Assembly: GCA_947652605.1 (NCBI GenBank)
Contig: OX393579.1
Coordinates: 37,950,970-38,014,969, forward strand
Reading direction: 5' to 3'
DNA: 64,000 nt
Source of the DNA: Elmis aenea
Lineage: Eukaryota > Arthropoda > Insecta > Coleoptera > Elmidae
Part shown: piece by piece, positions 11,214 through 22,409 of the stretch
How positions within the stretch are numbered: the first letter of the stretch is position 1
Layout of the letters: each line of letters starts with the position of its first letter
The notes under the pieces: model-generated
Databases searched by the model: none
The model's input: only the letters and a program-made list of their open reading frames with translations
What the model was told of the DNA's origin: nothing
Translations under genes and position numbers: made by a program

Positions 11214-11397
11214 ATGCTGGCCACTCACGATCCAACGCCGCAGTACCATTGTGTTGTACTGCAGCAGACAGTCTTGTTTGTCTGCAGTACCAATCGTACA
11301 ATCTTGCTGAATCGCGCCCATACACGATCCAAAACACTTCAATTTCGTCGCATCCAACACAATCGTACTGCGGCGTTGGATCGTGAGTGGCCAGCAT
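11214..11397. repeat. Perfect 32-bp inverted repeat with inner hairpin
   Basis: ATGCTGGCCACTCACGATCC... at 11214-11245 is repeated exactly in inverse at 11366-11397. Between them, GTACTGCAGCAGACA and TGTCTGCAGTAC form a second short hairpin. The near-perfect arms suggest a young MITE or a strong cruciform. No clear target duplication. The ORFs on both strands here are symmetric by-products. Confidence 0.65.
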
Positions 11398-11612
11398 AAG
11401 AGCCGAGAACCTTTTTTCTTCTTAGTCACCAGGCCTCTTTTATCAGTTTTTTTTGGTACAAAATTCATACTCGACTACCATTTTTTTATCTCGCCAGCTC
11501 TTTACCAAAATATCAATATATATCAATCCAATTTCGATTTCGATATACAACATCGGAGTTTCGATATTATCCACCCCTATTTCTTACACCATTCTTACTT
11601 TCCACTTCTTTA

Positions 11613-12860
11613 ACCGGGTCTAGACCAGCGCAACGAACGGCGAATCGATACAAAGCAGCCCAACATTTAAGCGAGCCTGTTAAATTCGACACTTGGCGAA
11701 TAGCGGTTTCGTTGCACTCTTGATGTATAAGCCAGTGCAACAGAAACGCGAACCGGACGATCTGATCGCTGAAACGATCTTAATAGCAAACCAGAGGGTG
11801 GTCAAAATGACGTACGTGAAACCAGGGTTACGAGACGTCCCGGATTCCGCGGGACTGAACCGCTTTGTCGTTATTTGCCCGCGTCCCGCATTTTAATTAA
11901 TATGTCCCGCACACACAACCTTATTAGTTAGCAATGTTAGGGTAAGGCAATATATTTTTGATATTTTCAGTGCAATATGGTGTAGGTCAGGCACTGTTTT
12001 AATAAAGTGTAGCAGGCTACTCATTAATCATAATATGTTAAAACTCTGTGGCTACGAGCTTTTTTTTTTGGTCGCAATGTCTTGTGACGAAAATTTTTAA
12101 ATCTGATAGTCCAGCGTGCAACCGTTTGCTCGTTTTTCATATTAGTTGAAGTAGTACAAGAGAATATGTGCCTACGAGCGGCTGCATTATATATTTACAT
12201 CCACTTTGCCTTAAAAAAGAAGTAAAACAAAGAACAAAAGCGAACGCAAAGGCGGTAAACTAAGTTATATGGTTGTAGGTCATCACTTCTCAATATTTTA
12301 TTAAAATGGTTCTCATGTGATGTGAAAAGTCGATCAATTTAACAATAGTTCCGTTGGGCCGCTGCATTACGAAAACAATGAAAAGGTTTAACACTATGTA
12401 GCGTCGTAGGCAGGGAGGGTCAGAACCCCCCTCCGTGGGATCGCAATAAATCGATAAACTTCGGTAAAGAGCCAAGGAGCTGTAAATTTTGCGCCAAAAT
12501 ACTAAAAAAAGACACTGGTGACTTAAAAAAAAAGTTTATCCGCTCTTTTTGTGTTTATTAAGGCCCCCCATGTGAGTATTTCGCCTACGCCACTGTCACT
12601 ATGTATCAACGCAATCAAAAAGTACAAGAGTTCTAACAAGCTACGTCGCAAACTTGCAACATCCTTTGATGGTTCGTCGAAATAAGAAACAATCGGCGTT
12701 TTGTTGCACTACTACGTTGCAGGCGCGCGAAAATGTTGCACTACTTTGTTCGGTTCGCCTTTTTGTTGCGTTGTTCTGTATCCAGCTGTGCAGGCTTGCT
12801 AAAATGGTGGGCTGTTTTACATCGGTTCGCCGTCCTGTTGCGCTGGTCTGGACCGGCCTT
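11613..12860. mobile_element. Terminal-inverted-repeat element, CAGCGCAAC ends
   Basis: Left end CGGGTCTAGACCAGCGCAAC and the inverse of the right end CGGTCCAGACCAGCGCAAC match, and the similarity continues for about 55 bases (ACGGCGAACCGAT, AGCCCA). Further GTTGCACT and TTCGGTTCGCC words recur subterminally. I could not find a clean target duplication. It carries a small hAT MITE (12400-12596). A CAGGGTTACGAGACGTCCCG word near 11823 looks like one end of another element. No transposase recognised. Confidence 0.55.
12400..12596. mobile_element. Short hAT MITE
   Basis: The exact 8-bp duplication CACTATGT flanks it (12392-12399 and 12597-12604). The right end TCGCCTACGCCACTGT matches in inverse the slightly damaged left end AGCGTCGTAGGC. 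Confidence 0.7.
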
Positions 12861-12869
12861 AGGAGCCCC

Positions 12870-13176
12870 TAACCAAACTTATCGCGATATTTGCAAAATG
12901 ATCGTGAACGGCAGTATCAATTTCCTCATCAAAAAAGAACTATCTGTGGGGATTTTTTTTTAGCATAAAAAAACAAAAGGCTGTCAATGCTAGTGAGGTG
13001 AGTACAGTGAATACTCTATTCTTTTATCTCTTTTTGGTCAAAAACTGTAGAGTTAAACCTTCCGAATAAGATGGTCCATTATTGTGATGGAGTATAATTT
13101 CCTTATTTAAAATTCTACTGAAAACTTAAGGCAAAGATTTTTCTGTGAACAATTTTTGGTTTGGTAAAAATAACTG
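12870..13176. other. Intergenic stretch without recognised content
   Basis: Between two inverted-repeat elements. No gene, repeat or regulatory signal that I can support. Confidence 0.5.
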
Positions 13177-15474
13177 GAATACAATTGCTCGAAAGAAAAT
13201 TGCTCGAATAACAATTGCTCGAGAGGAAAATTGCTCGAAAAAATGAAAAAATATTACACTTTTATAAATACAAAATATTTAAATGTACTAGAAATGTTGT
13301 TTACATTTGTTTAGACTTGAAAGCATTTATTTAAATTTATTTTCAAATACATGTACACTTATTCAATTTGTTGTTGAGAAAAACATTATAAATATTTAAA
13401 ATAGTACTTATACATACAGGGATGCGCAAAAGTATGGAAACAAACAAATATCTAGAACACTAATCAAAATATCTTAATGAAATTTGGTATCTGACCGTTA
13501 TCGTGTATTCCGGATTAGATAAAAATATTGACGTAGCGATACGACTTCCGGTTCAACCGGAAACGGACCTAAACTTTATAATTTTAAATACAACACCCTG
13601 TATATTTTCATATTTTTGGATTCCTCTTTAAATTTACTTCAAAAAATGTATTGGGTTGTATGGGGCTAAAGTCAACCGTTTTCGTTAAAATCACATTTTT
13701 ATGAAAATTTTGAGCTATACAGCACTTTCAAAAATTTTCAACATTTAAGAACTTTGAAATGGCAAGTAATTTTTTTTTTAAGTTTATGTTGTCAATAAGC
13801 TAACTAACACTTTGCACAACGTATATTTTAAAAATATTATACAGGGCGTTTTTTACGCTTGTTCAAACTTGTACAACTTATACATCAATAACTCATTTTT
13901 CTTAAATACAACACCCTGTATATTTTTACTCATTCTTATAGAAAATTTAATTCTCTTTCGAAAACATAAAGGCTGTTTTTCACCTAAAATTGATATTTTC
14001 CGAGATATCGCGATTTTATTGTTAATTATTAGGGCAACGTAATATTTTCAAGTAGGCTATGAAGGTAGACAGTGTTATTTTAAACAATTGAAAGAAAAAC
14101 AACAAGCAAGTTTTAAATCTATCTTTTCTGTACAAATTTTTGACCTTTTTTTTAACGAATTTTACCATTCTTACTTTTAAATTAAGATTTTTTAAAATTA
14201 TTTATGCATTTTTTTGTTGGACCAGTGTCATGACAAATACTAAATCCTATAAACTATTTTTTGCGTGTTTACAATACGATTTTTGGTTTAACCGGAAACG
14301 AACCCAACCCTAACCTTTTTATAAATTTAAACATAAGACAGGTCAGTTGTTATTTTTTTAATCAGCGTTTTTCTCGCGTACCTAATACTTTATCAATTGG
14401 TTTTAATATGACTTTGTTAACGATCAAACTCAATTGTATGAAAAATATTTTGGCCCTGATAAGGACCGGGTTATTTTTGGCAAGTCGTCTGATACGAAGC
14501 GCTCAAGGTTTCTTCTCGGTCTTCTTGGGCAAGAGGACGCAGTATAGAAAATATTGCGAATTTATAAAAATTAATAAAATAGGGAATACAAAAATTTAAT
14601 GGATACGATGCTCGAAATGACCACCATTTACTTCTTGGCAGTAGGCTAACCTATGCCGAAATTCCGTAAGAATGTTTAAAATGACATCTGGCGAGATTCT
14701 TTCAAGTTCTTCTGTTATTCGGTTTCTCAGTTCGCCTAAATCACCAAGTGGGTGTGAATAAACATTAGATTTTAAATGTCCCCAAAGAAAGAAATCTAAT
14801 GGAGTTAGGTCCGGTGACCGAGGAGGCCACTCAATGTGACCTCTGCGCCCGATCCATCGATTAGGAAATACTCTATTTAAAAATTCTCTCACGTCTCCTG
14901 CGAAATGGGGAGGTGCTCCATCTTGTTGAAACCAGATATTATCTGGTAATTGACCGTTTTCCTCTAGTGCGGGAATAATTTCATTATTTAGCAGTTCCAA
15001 ATATTTTTCACCTGTAAGAGTGCCATTCAGAAAAAACGGACCAATTACGCGATTTCTATGAATTACCGCCCATACATTAAGCTTTTGTGGATGCTGGGTG
15101 TGTGCTTGCTGAATCCAATGAGGATTAGTTTGCGACCAGTAGCGGCATTTATGTCGATTAACTGTTCCATTTAAACAAAACGTCGCTTCATCAGAAAACA
15201 CCACATTGCTTATGAAGTTAGGATCACGATCGCAGATGTCCATGGTAAGTTCACAAAACTGTAATCTTCGGTCGAAATCGTCATCCGAAAGTTCTTGCAC
15301 AAGACGAATTTTATAGGGATGGTATTTTTTTTCTTTTAATATTCTACCCACTGAGCGTCGACTAATACCATGATACCATGAACACGCGCTAGTTCTTTTG
15401 TGGATCTTTGTGGGATTTCTTCTAACGTGACAGCAATATCTTGTGCTTTAAGCTTTATTTTCGTTGGTTGCAAG

Positions 15475-16354
15475 TAGGGTTTATACAAAAACCGACTTTT
15501 GAAAAACCGGTTTTCGAATACCAGTTTTTCCAAAAAACCGGTTAAAACCGGTTTTCGAATAGTTAAAAAAAAACAATTAAAACGTAATAAAATAATTTAT
15601 ATTTCATAATTTTATAAAATATAAAACAAATTTCAAATAAAACCAAATAATAAGATAACAAATAAAAATAAAATTCTAAACTTCCAACAAACCATAAATA
15701 GCATTTTTTTAATTTGCTTTTTTCTTTAGAAAACATGATTTTAAAAACACAAAACATTTACGGAATTATGACTTAATCTGGTTCGTATTTGAGATACAAA
15801 ATTACCAGATACAGAAAACACTGGTTCGCTGACTATTGAGCTGAGTCTTACTGTTTTTAAAGCTTCAAACAGTGTGCCCAAATTCTTTACTCTTTTATTA
15901 TTTGATTCAAATACTGCAAATTCTGCCTTTAATGAAAAAAACAATGTCTTGAAAGAAGAGATGGAGAAATCAATTCTTAGATTTATCGAGGAACCTTTAA
16001 CAAAAACAGCAAATCCAAAAACCCTTAATAATATCTTCATCTTCATCGAAATTTGTTTCCAATTCTATAGCAGAATTTGGGTAAATTCTAGATAATATTT
16101 TTTCCGATAACTTGACTATATCCATCGGTTCTTGAAGCCAGCGGAAATACGTTTGATTTTTTTTTAACAATGTTTTTTGGATTTTGCAAATGAAGCAGAA
16201 GTGTACAGATTTTTATGTAGATATTTATTTTTTACGTGTTAAATCTAGGCTTAAAAACCGGTTTTTTAGTTAAAAAAACCGGTTTTTCGAATACATAATT
16301 TTTTTTAAAAAAAACGGTTTTTCAAAACCGATTTTTAAAAACCGACAAACCCTA
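15475..16354 (-). mobile_element. hAT insertion inside the mariner transposase gene
   Basis: Ends TAGGGTTTATAC and GACAAACCCTA are inverse copies with AAAACCGG-rich subterminal repeats. The 8-bp duplication GTTGCAAG is exact (15467-15474 and 16355-16362). It interrupts the transposase codons just after the helix-turn-helix region. It carries a remnant of its own transposase on the minus strand. Confidence 0.9.
15718..16046 (-). pseudogene. hAT transposase C-terminal remnant
   Basis: The minus-strand frame contains AVFESNNKRVKNLGTLFEAL, then SSIVSEPVFSVSGNFVSQIR and TRLSHNSVNVLCF, which align with the hAT dimerisation domain (SERxFSxAGxFxTxxRxRLSxxxxxxLCFL). A one-base shift after LCF moves the ending (FKIMFSKEKSK) to another frame near 15750. 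Upstream, in another frame, IYPNSAIELETNFDEDEDII may be part of the same gene. The catalytic domain is gone. Confidence 0.7.
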
Positions 16355-17319
16355 GTTGCAAGTTTTGGTCGACCACTTTTTGGTAAATTGCGAACGTTTC
16401 CATTTACATCATATCGTCGTAAGGTTTTGGCAACCAAGGAACGCGTTATTGGCTGGCGATCAGGATGTCAATTATTAAATAAATTACATACTTCATAGTA
16501 CCTTCTTCTCTTATCGCCGAAACCAATCATCATCAAAATTTCTATTCGCTCTCTTTCACTTAAAAAAACCATTTTATGTAAAAACGACAAACAATTAAAC
16601 TGTTATTTGACAACTACAATAATTGTTTACATTCTAAGATTGTTTTGTTTTCACCAGGTCCTGTCTACCTTCATAGCCTACTTGAAAATATTACGTTGCC
16701 CTAATAATTAACAATAAAATCGCGATATCTCGGAAAATATCAGTTTTAGGTGAAAAACAGCCTTTATGTTTTCGAAAGAGAATTAAATTTTCTATAAGAA
16801 TGAGTAAAAATATACAGGGTGTTGTATTTAAGAAAAATGAGTTATCGATGTTTAAAGTTGTACAAGTTTGAACAAGCGTAAAAAACGCCCTGTATAATAT
16901 TTTTAAAATATACGTTGTGCAAAGTGTTAGTTAGCTTATTGACAACATAAACTTAAAAAAAAAATTACTTGCCATTTCAAAGTTCTTAAATGTTGAAAAT
17001 TTTTGAAAGTGCTGTATAGCTCAAAATTTTCATAAAAATGTGATTTTAACGAAAACGGTAAACTTTAGCCCCATACAACCCAATACATTTTTTGAAGTAA
17101 ATTTAAAGAGGAATCCAAAAATATGAAAATATACAGGGTGTTCTATTTAAAATTTTAAAGTTTAGGTCCGTTTCCGGTTGAACCGGAAGTAGTATCGCAA
17201 CGTCAATATTTTTATCGAATCCGGAATATACGATAACGGTCAGATACCAAATTTCATTAAAATATTTTAAATATTGTTCTAGATATTTGTTTGTTTCCAT
17301 ACTTTTGCGCATCCCTGTA

Positions 17320-18114
17320 TGCTACATAACTGCTGATTCTGACTATATTGTTGTTATCTTATGTTCAAATATTCATAATGCTTATCTTAACAACAAATAA
17401 GAAACCTTCATAACATGTACCAAATGAGTTTTAAAAGGTTATACACCTTGTTTTTTTTTTTGTTTTCACAGCCTACTATGTAGTATATTTAAAAAAAAAA
17501 ACTATTGTAACTTGCGCATTATTGAAAATAACTACATCAACCCTTATATATTTAAAACAAGAAAAACAGAACGAATTTTAATGGGTCATAGCCGACTATA
17601 GCTTTCATCTAAAAAAATGGTAAGTTTGTGTCATAACTTTTTAACGGCGAGCGTAACTCTTTGTTTAATGTAATCGAGTTTTACATAAAAATATCTAAAA
17701 ATAATCTTTATACATGTTTTTGATATTTACAACAATAACGGAGATATGACACATTACAATCATGACAAAAAAAAAAAATTTTTTTCAATAACTAAAAAAC
17801 AAAAAATGATAGAACATTTTTGAAAACGGTTCCGAGTTTTTCTCAATAAATGCACATTTTTGGTAATTTAACCGTTTCTCTATCTTGAATATTAAGCGCG
17901 ATACCCATGCAATCTCATCGAATTTGGACAATCCTGTACAATTAAATATATATTATCATCAAATAATCTTCTCATTACCTTCCTTGCTAATAGTATTTTA
18001 CTGGGCATTCTCGAACTGCAGCAGTTTTAATCACTATTACTTAACTACCACTTGAAATGCAGAAAGTAATTAAGCATGAGAGCTAAGCCGATACACGAAC
18101 TGCAGAAATTCTTT
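17320..18114. other. Interior of the AATTGCTCGA element, no genes
   Basis: AT-rich, with no frame of interest and no recognised repeat. By position it should be the middle of the element that spans 13177-18283. Confidence 0.4.
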
Positions 18115-18283
18115 AATAAAACAAATTTAAATAAATTTTTGTAAGTGTAAACAAATGTAAACAACTTTTCCAGTAGCTACATATAATTATTTTGTATTTA
18201 TAAAAATGTAATATTTTTTCATTTTTTCGAGCAATTTTCCATTCGAGCAATTGTTTTTCGAGCCATTGTATTCGAGCAATTTA

Positions 18284-19160
18284 CCGCACCCCGCAATTTT
18301 TGTGTACCTGTCTTTGTTTTTCTGGATTGCAATAATTAAAAACTGTTATATATTTACTGTTTATGCAGCATAGTTATGCTACTGTAATAAAATTTGTATT
18401 GTATTAAAAAAACAGGAATAAATAGCACTTCAACTGACAATTCGCTGATCTGTGCAGAATCGTATATGCAGTGAAATGCAATTACATACATATTTACTTC
18501 GTGGGTATTGTCTTCTAAAGCAGAACAGTGCATTGACAATAGGATTTTATAGTATCTAGAGGTAATTCCGAGACTGCATTTCAGACTTCATCGAGCTACG
18601 CCATAAACTTTAAATACGTATTGAAACGGATAAATAGAAGCAAATAAACCGCACCACACTACGCTGTATTTGACATCTGTAAAGAAAAATCTTGAAAACT
18701 TATATTAAAACTACTGATACAAGATTTTGCTTTAATTTTTTTTATATTTGTGAAGAAAAAATTACCAAGTGGTTAAACGAAATGTTGGTACCTACTTCAA
18801 CTTCGTAATTTGTTTTTTTTTTGTTTGTCTATAAGTTGTAAGTTTATTACCACACAAAGATACCTAGAACTAGGAGCAAATAAATATTTGCACTGCCATC
18901 GAAAGAACTGAAAACTAAAGTAGGTAATTATTTGATTATTTTATATATTGTGACGGATCGAGGGTGGTTTATCTGGACATCGGCTTCGCAGACTGCGTTA
19001 CGCAAAAGCGCTTATACTTTTACGTTTAGTGATCGGCCCATAAAGGTCTGTAGTCATGGTGGAGACAGCACTAAGTTGTTTATCTCATACTAACTCAGGT
19101 ATAAGGTACTTGTGATTTAAATAAAACACACAATAAAGTTTATCGTGATATAAGTAACAT
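18284..19160. other. Intergenic stretch, possible old retroelement end
   Basis: No gene. From TGTGACGGATCGAGG (about 18949) the sequence becomes GC-richer and ends in AATAAAACACACAATAAAG near 19135. That could be a degenerate LTR, but I found no paired copy, target duplication or coding region to support it. Confidence 0.3.
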
Positions 19161-19219
19161 TGGTGAATTTAAAGGAAGTGTTAATACCAAACAAACGGTG
19201 TACAAGTTCTACAAAGATT

Positions 19220-19288
19220 GTCTCTAGACTCCTAAAGATGACGAGTGTGACCTCGTCGAAACGTCGAGAACTCGGTCTCTCTAGAGAC
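19220..19288 (+). ncRNA. Hammerhead-ribozyme-like fold (degenerate)
   Basis: The layout matches a hammerhead. Outer stem GTCTCTAGA (19220-19228) pairs with TCTAGAGAC (19280-19288). A core containing GATGA is followed by the hairpin GACGAG-TGTGAC-CTCGTC. Then comes GAAAC, a third hairpin CGAG-AA-CTCG, and GTC just before the 3' outer strand, where a hammerhead would cleave. However, the conserved CTGATGA box reads AAAGATGA and the spacing near stem II is off. Activity is doubtful; it may be a decayed copy of a retroelement ribozyme or a chance fold. Confidence 0.3.
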
Positions 19289-19648
19289 CAGCAACAGACG
19301 CGGTTCAGCGCCCGAGTACCGGGTTCAACAAACCATTTTAATATCAACTCTGGCTCCTCATCCGATTGTGTTAAGATTATAGTTTATACCATATGGCTTT
19401 GGACAAGATTCGAGCTTTAATTGTTTTTTGTCGTTTTGCAAATTCAAGGTTACATTTAAAATAACTTTTAAAATTTTGTTAGTTTCTTAATTATTTTCAT
19501 GTAGTTTATAAAAAAAAAACAAGCTTGTTGATTTAGTAAATAAATAAATTCGCTTTTGCAAAATATATTTATAAACATAATGCATTATAATTTTTTAATC
19601 TTGCTGTTTTTGTTATCAAATGAACACAAAAAAGTTTATATTTGTGAG

Positions 19649-19806
19649 ATATTCATCATTCATTCGATGGAAGTATGACAGCTTCACCAACTTTTACTTT
19701 CGTATTATTTCTTTAACATGATCGATTACTTATCGGTAAACGCAATTTGTCATACACAAAATATGTTAAAATTTTAGTTGTCACATTAAACATCAAAATG
19801 TTTTAT
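19649..19806. repeat. Left 158-bp duplication flanking the LINE
   Basis: Begins ATATTCATCATTCATTCGATG and ends CAAAATGTTTTAT. The same sequence recurs at 22410-22582 on the other side of the LINE, so this is a long target-site duplication or an equivalent repair product. Confidence 0.85.
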
Positions 19807-22409
19807 TTATTTATTTTTTTTTTTTAATTTTAAACACCTTAGGTGTTTGGGTTATTAATACTGGTCTAATAGACCAACCATCAATTTTTTTCTAGTAAAT
19901 CTTAAAACTAAATACTTAACAACTAGTGTCCATCCATTGATGTCTTCTAGATTGTTCTGACTATATTCTATGCACTCTCACTCGCGCACTATGCTCAGCT
20001 TTTACACAGAAAACACACTACACGAGTTCAAACGGCTTGGTCCTCTTCAATCTTCGGACAAGGTGTTGGTTGTCCAGCAGTTGAAGAGCTTCTGCATTCT
20101 CATGATGGTGGAGTCTGGCTTCATGTATACCAGCAAACCTTTTGATTTCTTCCTTAACCATTGGTATACCAAGGTCTCGATGAAGATCACTGTTGCGGAC
20201 GTACCATGGAGCGTTTACCATATTACGTAGCACTTTGTTTTGGAAAGTCTGGATAGATGTAATATTGCTGTCTTTGGTGCAACCCCAAAGTTGAATACCA
20301 TAAAGCCACACCGGTTTCAGGACCTGTTTGTATATTAGGATCTTATTATAAATTGATAATTTGGAATATCTTCCAAGAAGCCAAAAGTACTGTCTGTATT
20401 TTAGATTAAGTTCATTTTTTTTCTTTTTAACATGTTCTTTCCATCGCAATTTTGCGTCAAGGGTCATGCCAAGATATTTCGCTTGATTTTCATATGGCAC
20501 TATAGTCCCATTTATATTAAGTAGCGGTGGATCCGTTATCCTTTTATTTGTAAAATTGACGTGGATGGACTTTGACTCGTTAAGCTTAATTTTCCATTGT
20601 TTGGTCCAATTGAGCATTACATTACTGGCTGTTTGCAACTCTCTAGTGGATGTTTGCTGATCTTTGCCTACTGCAAGTAATACAGTGTCGTCTGCAAATG
20701 TAGCTACAGTAACTTCTTCTAGTACTGGTATATCACTAGTGTATAACAAATAAAGGACAGGACCAAGGACGCTACCCTGTGGTACGCCTGCTTTTATCTC
20801 CTTCAAGTCGGAGTATTCGTCTTCTTGTTTTATTCTGTAGAGTCTGTCAGAGATTTATGATGTTAAGATATCTACGTATTGCTTAGGAAGCGTTTTGTTA
20901 ATTTTATGTATCAATCCTTTGTGCCATACTTTATCGAAAGCTGCTGCAACGTCTAAAAAAAAACTGCAGAGCAGACTTGCTTTCCTTCGAGGGCTTGTTC
21001 AATAACATCAGTTATGCGGTGTACTTGGTCGATAGTCGAGTGTTTCTGTCTAAAGCCAAATTGGTAGTCTGGAATTAGCTTACTATTTTCTATTAACGGT
21101 CTTAATCTTTTTAAGAGAAGTTTTTCGAATAATTTTGAAATAATCGGTAGTAGAGATATAGGCCTATATGATTTAACATCATTCGGTGGTTTGCCCGTTT
21201 TGGGCAGCATGATTACTTCCGCTACTTTCCAACTACTAGGAACGTGTTTTAATCTAAGCGTTGCGTTAAACAAATAAGTAAGCATGACTATGCCTTTTCT
21301 GGGCAATTGCTTTAATATCTCACCTGTGATCAAGTCGAATCCAGGTGCCTTTTTTGAATGTAACTTGTTTTTTATTACCTCGACTACTTCTTTTGGGGTA
21401 ACGGGAGTAATATTTTCTGTTCTTGGGTTATTTACTTCTTCCAATACATTATTCACATGTATCTCATTAGGTGTGAAAATGTTCGCTAAGTGATCAGCAA
21501 ACAAGTCTGCTTTCTGTTTGTTGGTTCTAGCCCATGTGCCTGCGTCCTTTTTGATAGGAGGAATTGACATGGTAGGTCTCTTAATCTTTTTTGTCGCTTT
21601 CCAAAGGGAGTAGTGGGTTTCTTCATCTGCCGTTAGGTTTTTCAGGTAGGAACTCATTGATTCTTCCTTAATCTTTTGTATTTCTCTTTTGAGTTTCTGT
21701 GTTTTATTATTTAGGAAAGTTTTATCAGACGGATCCCTCGATTGCTGCCATCTTCTCCTTGCTCTCCTTTTTTCTCTGACTAGCTCTCTGATTTCAATCG
21801 GAAAATTAACTCCTTTAGTTATATGGGTGATTTCTTTAGTGTTGTTAAACGCCACTGTTTGGATTAATCTGGTAAATTTCTCGGCTTCTTCCTCCAGTTG
21901 TTTAATTGTTTTTAGGCTAACGTTTAAGTTGATGTTTCTTTGGAGTTCGATTCTGAAACTTTCCCAATCTGTAGTTTTGTTGACTAGTACTGGTCGAGCC
22001 TCTTTCCTGATAATTCTTTCGCTCAACGTTAGTATAGCTGCTGAGTGATCAGAATCCAGATCTAAGTTTTCTTCCACTTCGGTGAAATTGGGCGATACCT
22101 TTCTTGAGATAAAGAAGTCTATCAGATCAGGTATTTTATTTGGGTCGGTTGACCAGTATGTGGGTTTACCTGTAGAATGATAATTGCATCCTATTTCTCT
22201 GACTGCTTTTCTTAACTCACTACCTTTGGTATTGGTTAGTCTGGATCCCCAGTCGACATGCTTAGCATTAAAATCACCACCTACAATGAATCTTTCGCCA
22301 AGATGTTGCAGTAGTGATTTGTAGTCCTCTTTCTTAAGTTTATGTTTTGGTGGACAATATATCGCACCAACTTTTAGGTTTTGCTTGGTAGATTTAATGC
22401 CAATCAAAA
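19807..22409 (-). mobile_element. Jockey-like non-LTR retrotransposon, 5'-truncated
   Basis: On the minus strand the order is endonuclease C-terminal part, reverse transcriptase, a 3' untranslated region of about 190 bp, and an A-rich tail (T-rich TTATTTATTTATTTTTTTT on the plus strand at 19807-19830). The 5' end is cut inside the endonuclease exactly at the right-hand flanking duplication, so truncation happened on insertion. The coding region is broken (next entry). Confidence 0.9.
20018..22407 (-). pseudogene. LINE endonuclease/reverse transcriptase polyprotein, broken
   Basis: The first part (22407-20953, 484 codons) opens within an apurinic-type endonuclease. GGDFNAKHVDWGSR and LDLDSDHSAAIL carry the catalytic Asp/Asn and Ser-Asp-His signatures. 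A linker and the reverse transcriptase fingers follow: KSYRPISLLPIISKLFEKLL and FGFRQKHSTIDQVHRI. A run of nine T breaks the frame in AVFLDV at about 20960. Downstream, still recognisable, are AFDKVWHKGL, a stop in place of Tyr near 20865, then AGVPQGSVLGPVLY and the active site FADDT (second part, 20806-20018). It ends in the family C-terminus with YLGMTLDAKLRWKEHV. The sequence fits the jockey clade. It is missing the N-terminal endonuclease and ORF1. The two lesions make it inactive, although overall codon integrity suggests a fairly young copy. Confidence 0.9.

Larger units (their letters stand above)
10237..11579. mobile_element. hAT-like element hosting nested insertions
   Basis: The right end ATAATATC-rich tail finishes in CCACCCCTA. 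The left end starts TAGGAGTGGGCGATAT, an imperfect inverse match. Flanks CTTTTTAC (10229-10236) and TTTCTTAC (11580-11587) agree at six of eight positions. Sequence inside is rich in CGATATCGATA words on both sides. The element is interrupted by a Helitron (10262-11109), which itself contains a mariner MITE. Boundaries are less certain than for the other hATs. Confidence 0.5.
14596..16572 (-). pseudogene. Mariner transposase, DD41D type, broken
   Basis: Starts at ATG 16572 with a helix-turn-helix region ending TLRRYDVNGNVRNLPKSGRP, the linker typical of mariner paired-like DNA-binding domains. An in-frame TGA lies at 16470-16468. The gene is split at 16363/15474 by a hAT insertion. It resumes with KAQDIAVTLEEIPQRSTKEL, is frameshifted near 15365, then runs open as about 250 codons to TAA 14598-14596. 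That last part is the complete catalytic core: FSDEATFCLNG (first Asp), WFQQDGAPPHF (second Asp) and WPPRSPDLTPLDFFLWG (third Asp in LTPLD). Counting residues between the second and third Asp gives 41, so DD41D rather than the DD34D of Mos1. All three acidic residues are present, but the gene cannot make a full protein. It would act on its own TA-flanked ends. Confidence 0.85.
13427..17317 (-). mobile_element. Mariner transposon (DD41D) with ~650-bp inverted termini
   Basis: Ends CAGGGATGCGCAAAAGTATG and its inverse are flanked by TA (13425-13426 and 17318-17319). The inverted termini are unusually long: 13427 to about 14072 matches 16663-17317 in inverse, including ATTAGGGCAACGTAATATT at the inner edge. 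The single transposase gene is on the minus strand and broken. The element sits in a larger inverted-repeat element and itself hosts a hAT (15475-16354). Confidence 0.9.
13177..18283. mobile_element. Element with clustered AATTGCTCGA ends, split by mariner
   Basis: Each end has four copies of AATTGCTCGA in about 60 bases, in inverted orientation to each other. The inverse match continues inward (AAAAAATGAAAAAATATTACA, then TTTATAAATACAAAATA) to about 13345 and 18115. A complete mariner (13427-17317) sits inside. Removing it leaves about 1.2 kb. Clustered subterminal 10-mers look like transposase-binding sites. No superfamily assigned, as no clear target duplication was found and no transposase remains. 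Confidence 0.6.

Noticed and set aside
11053..11468. ORFs of 84-114 codons on both strands around 11.2 kb
   Set aside because: They read the perfect inverted repeat in both directions and match each other; no protein family.
14261..14599. 112-codon plus-strand ORF in the mariner
   Set aside because: No motif, opposite to the transposase, and between the left terminus and the end of the gene; likely chance.
21284..22048. Plus-strand ORFs of 69 and 119 codons
   Set aside because: Antisense shadows of the LINE reverse transcriptase.
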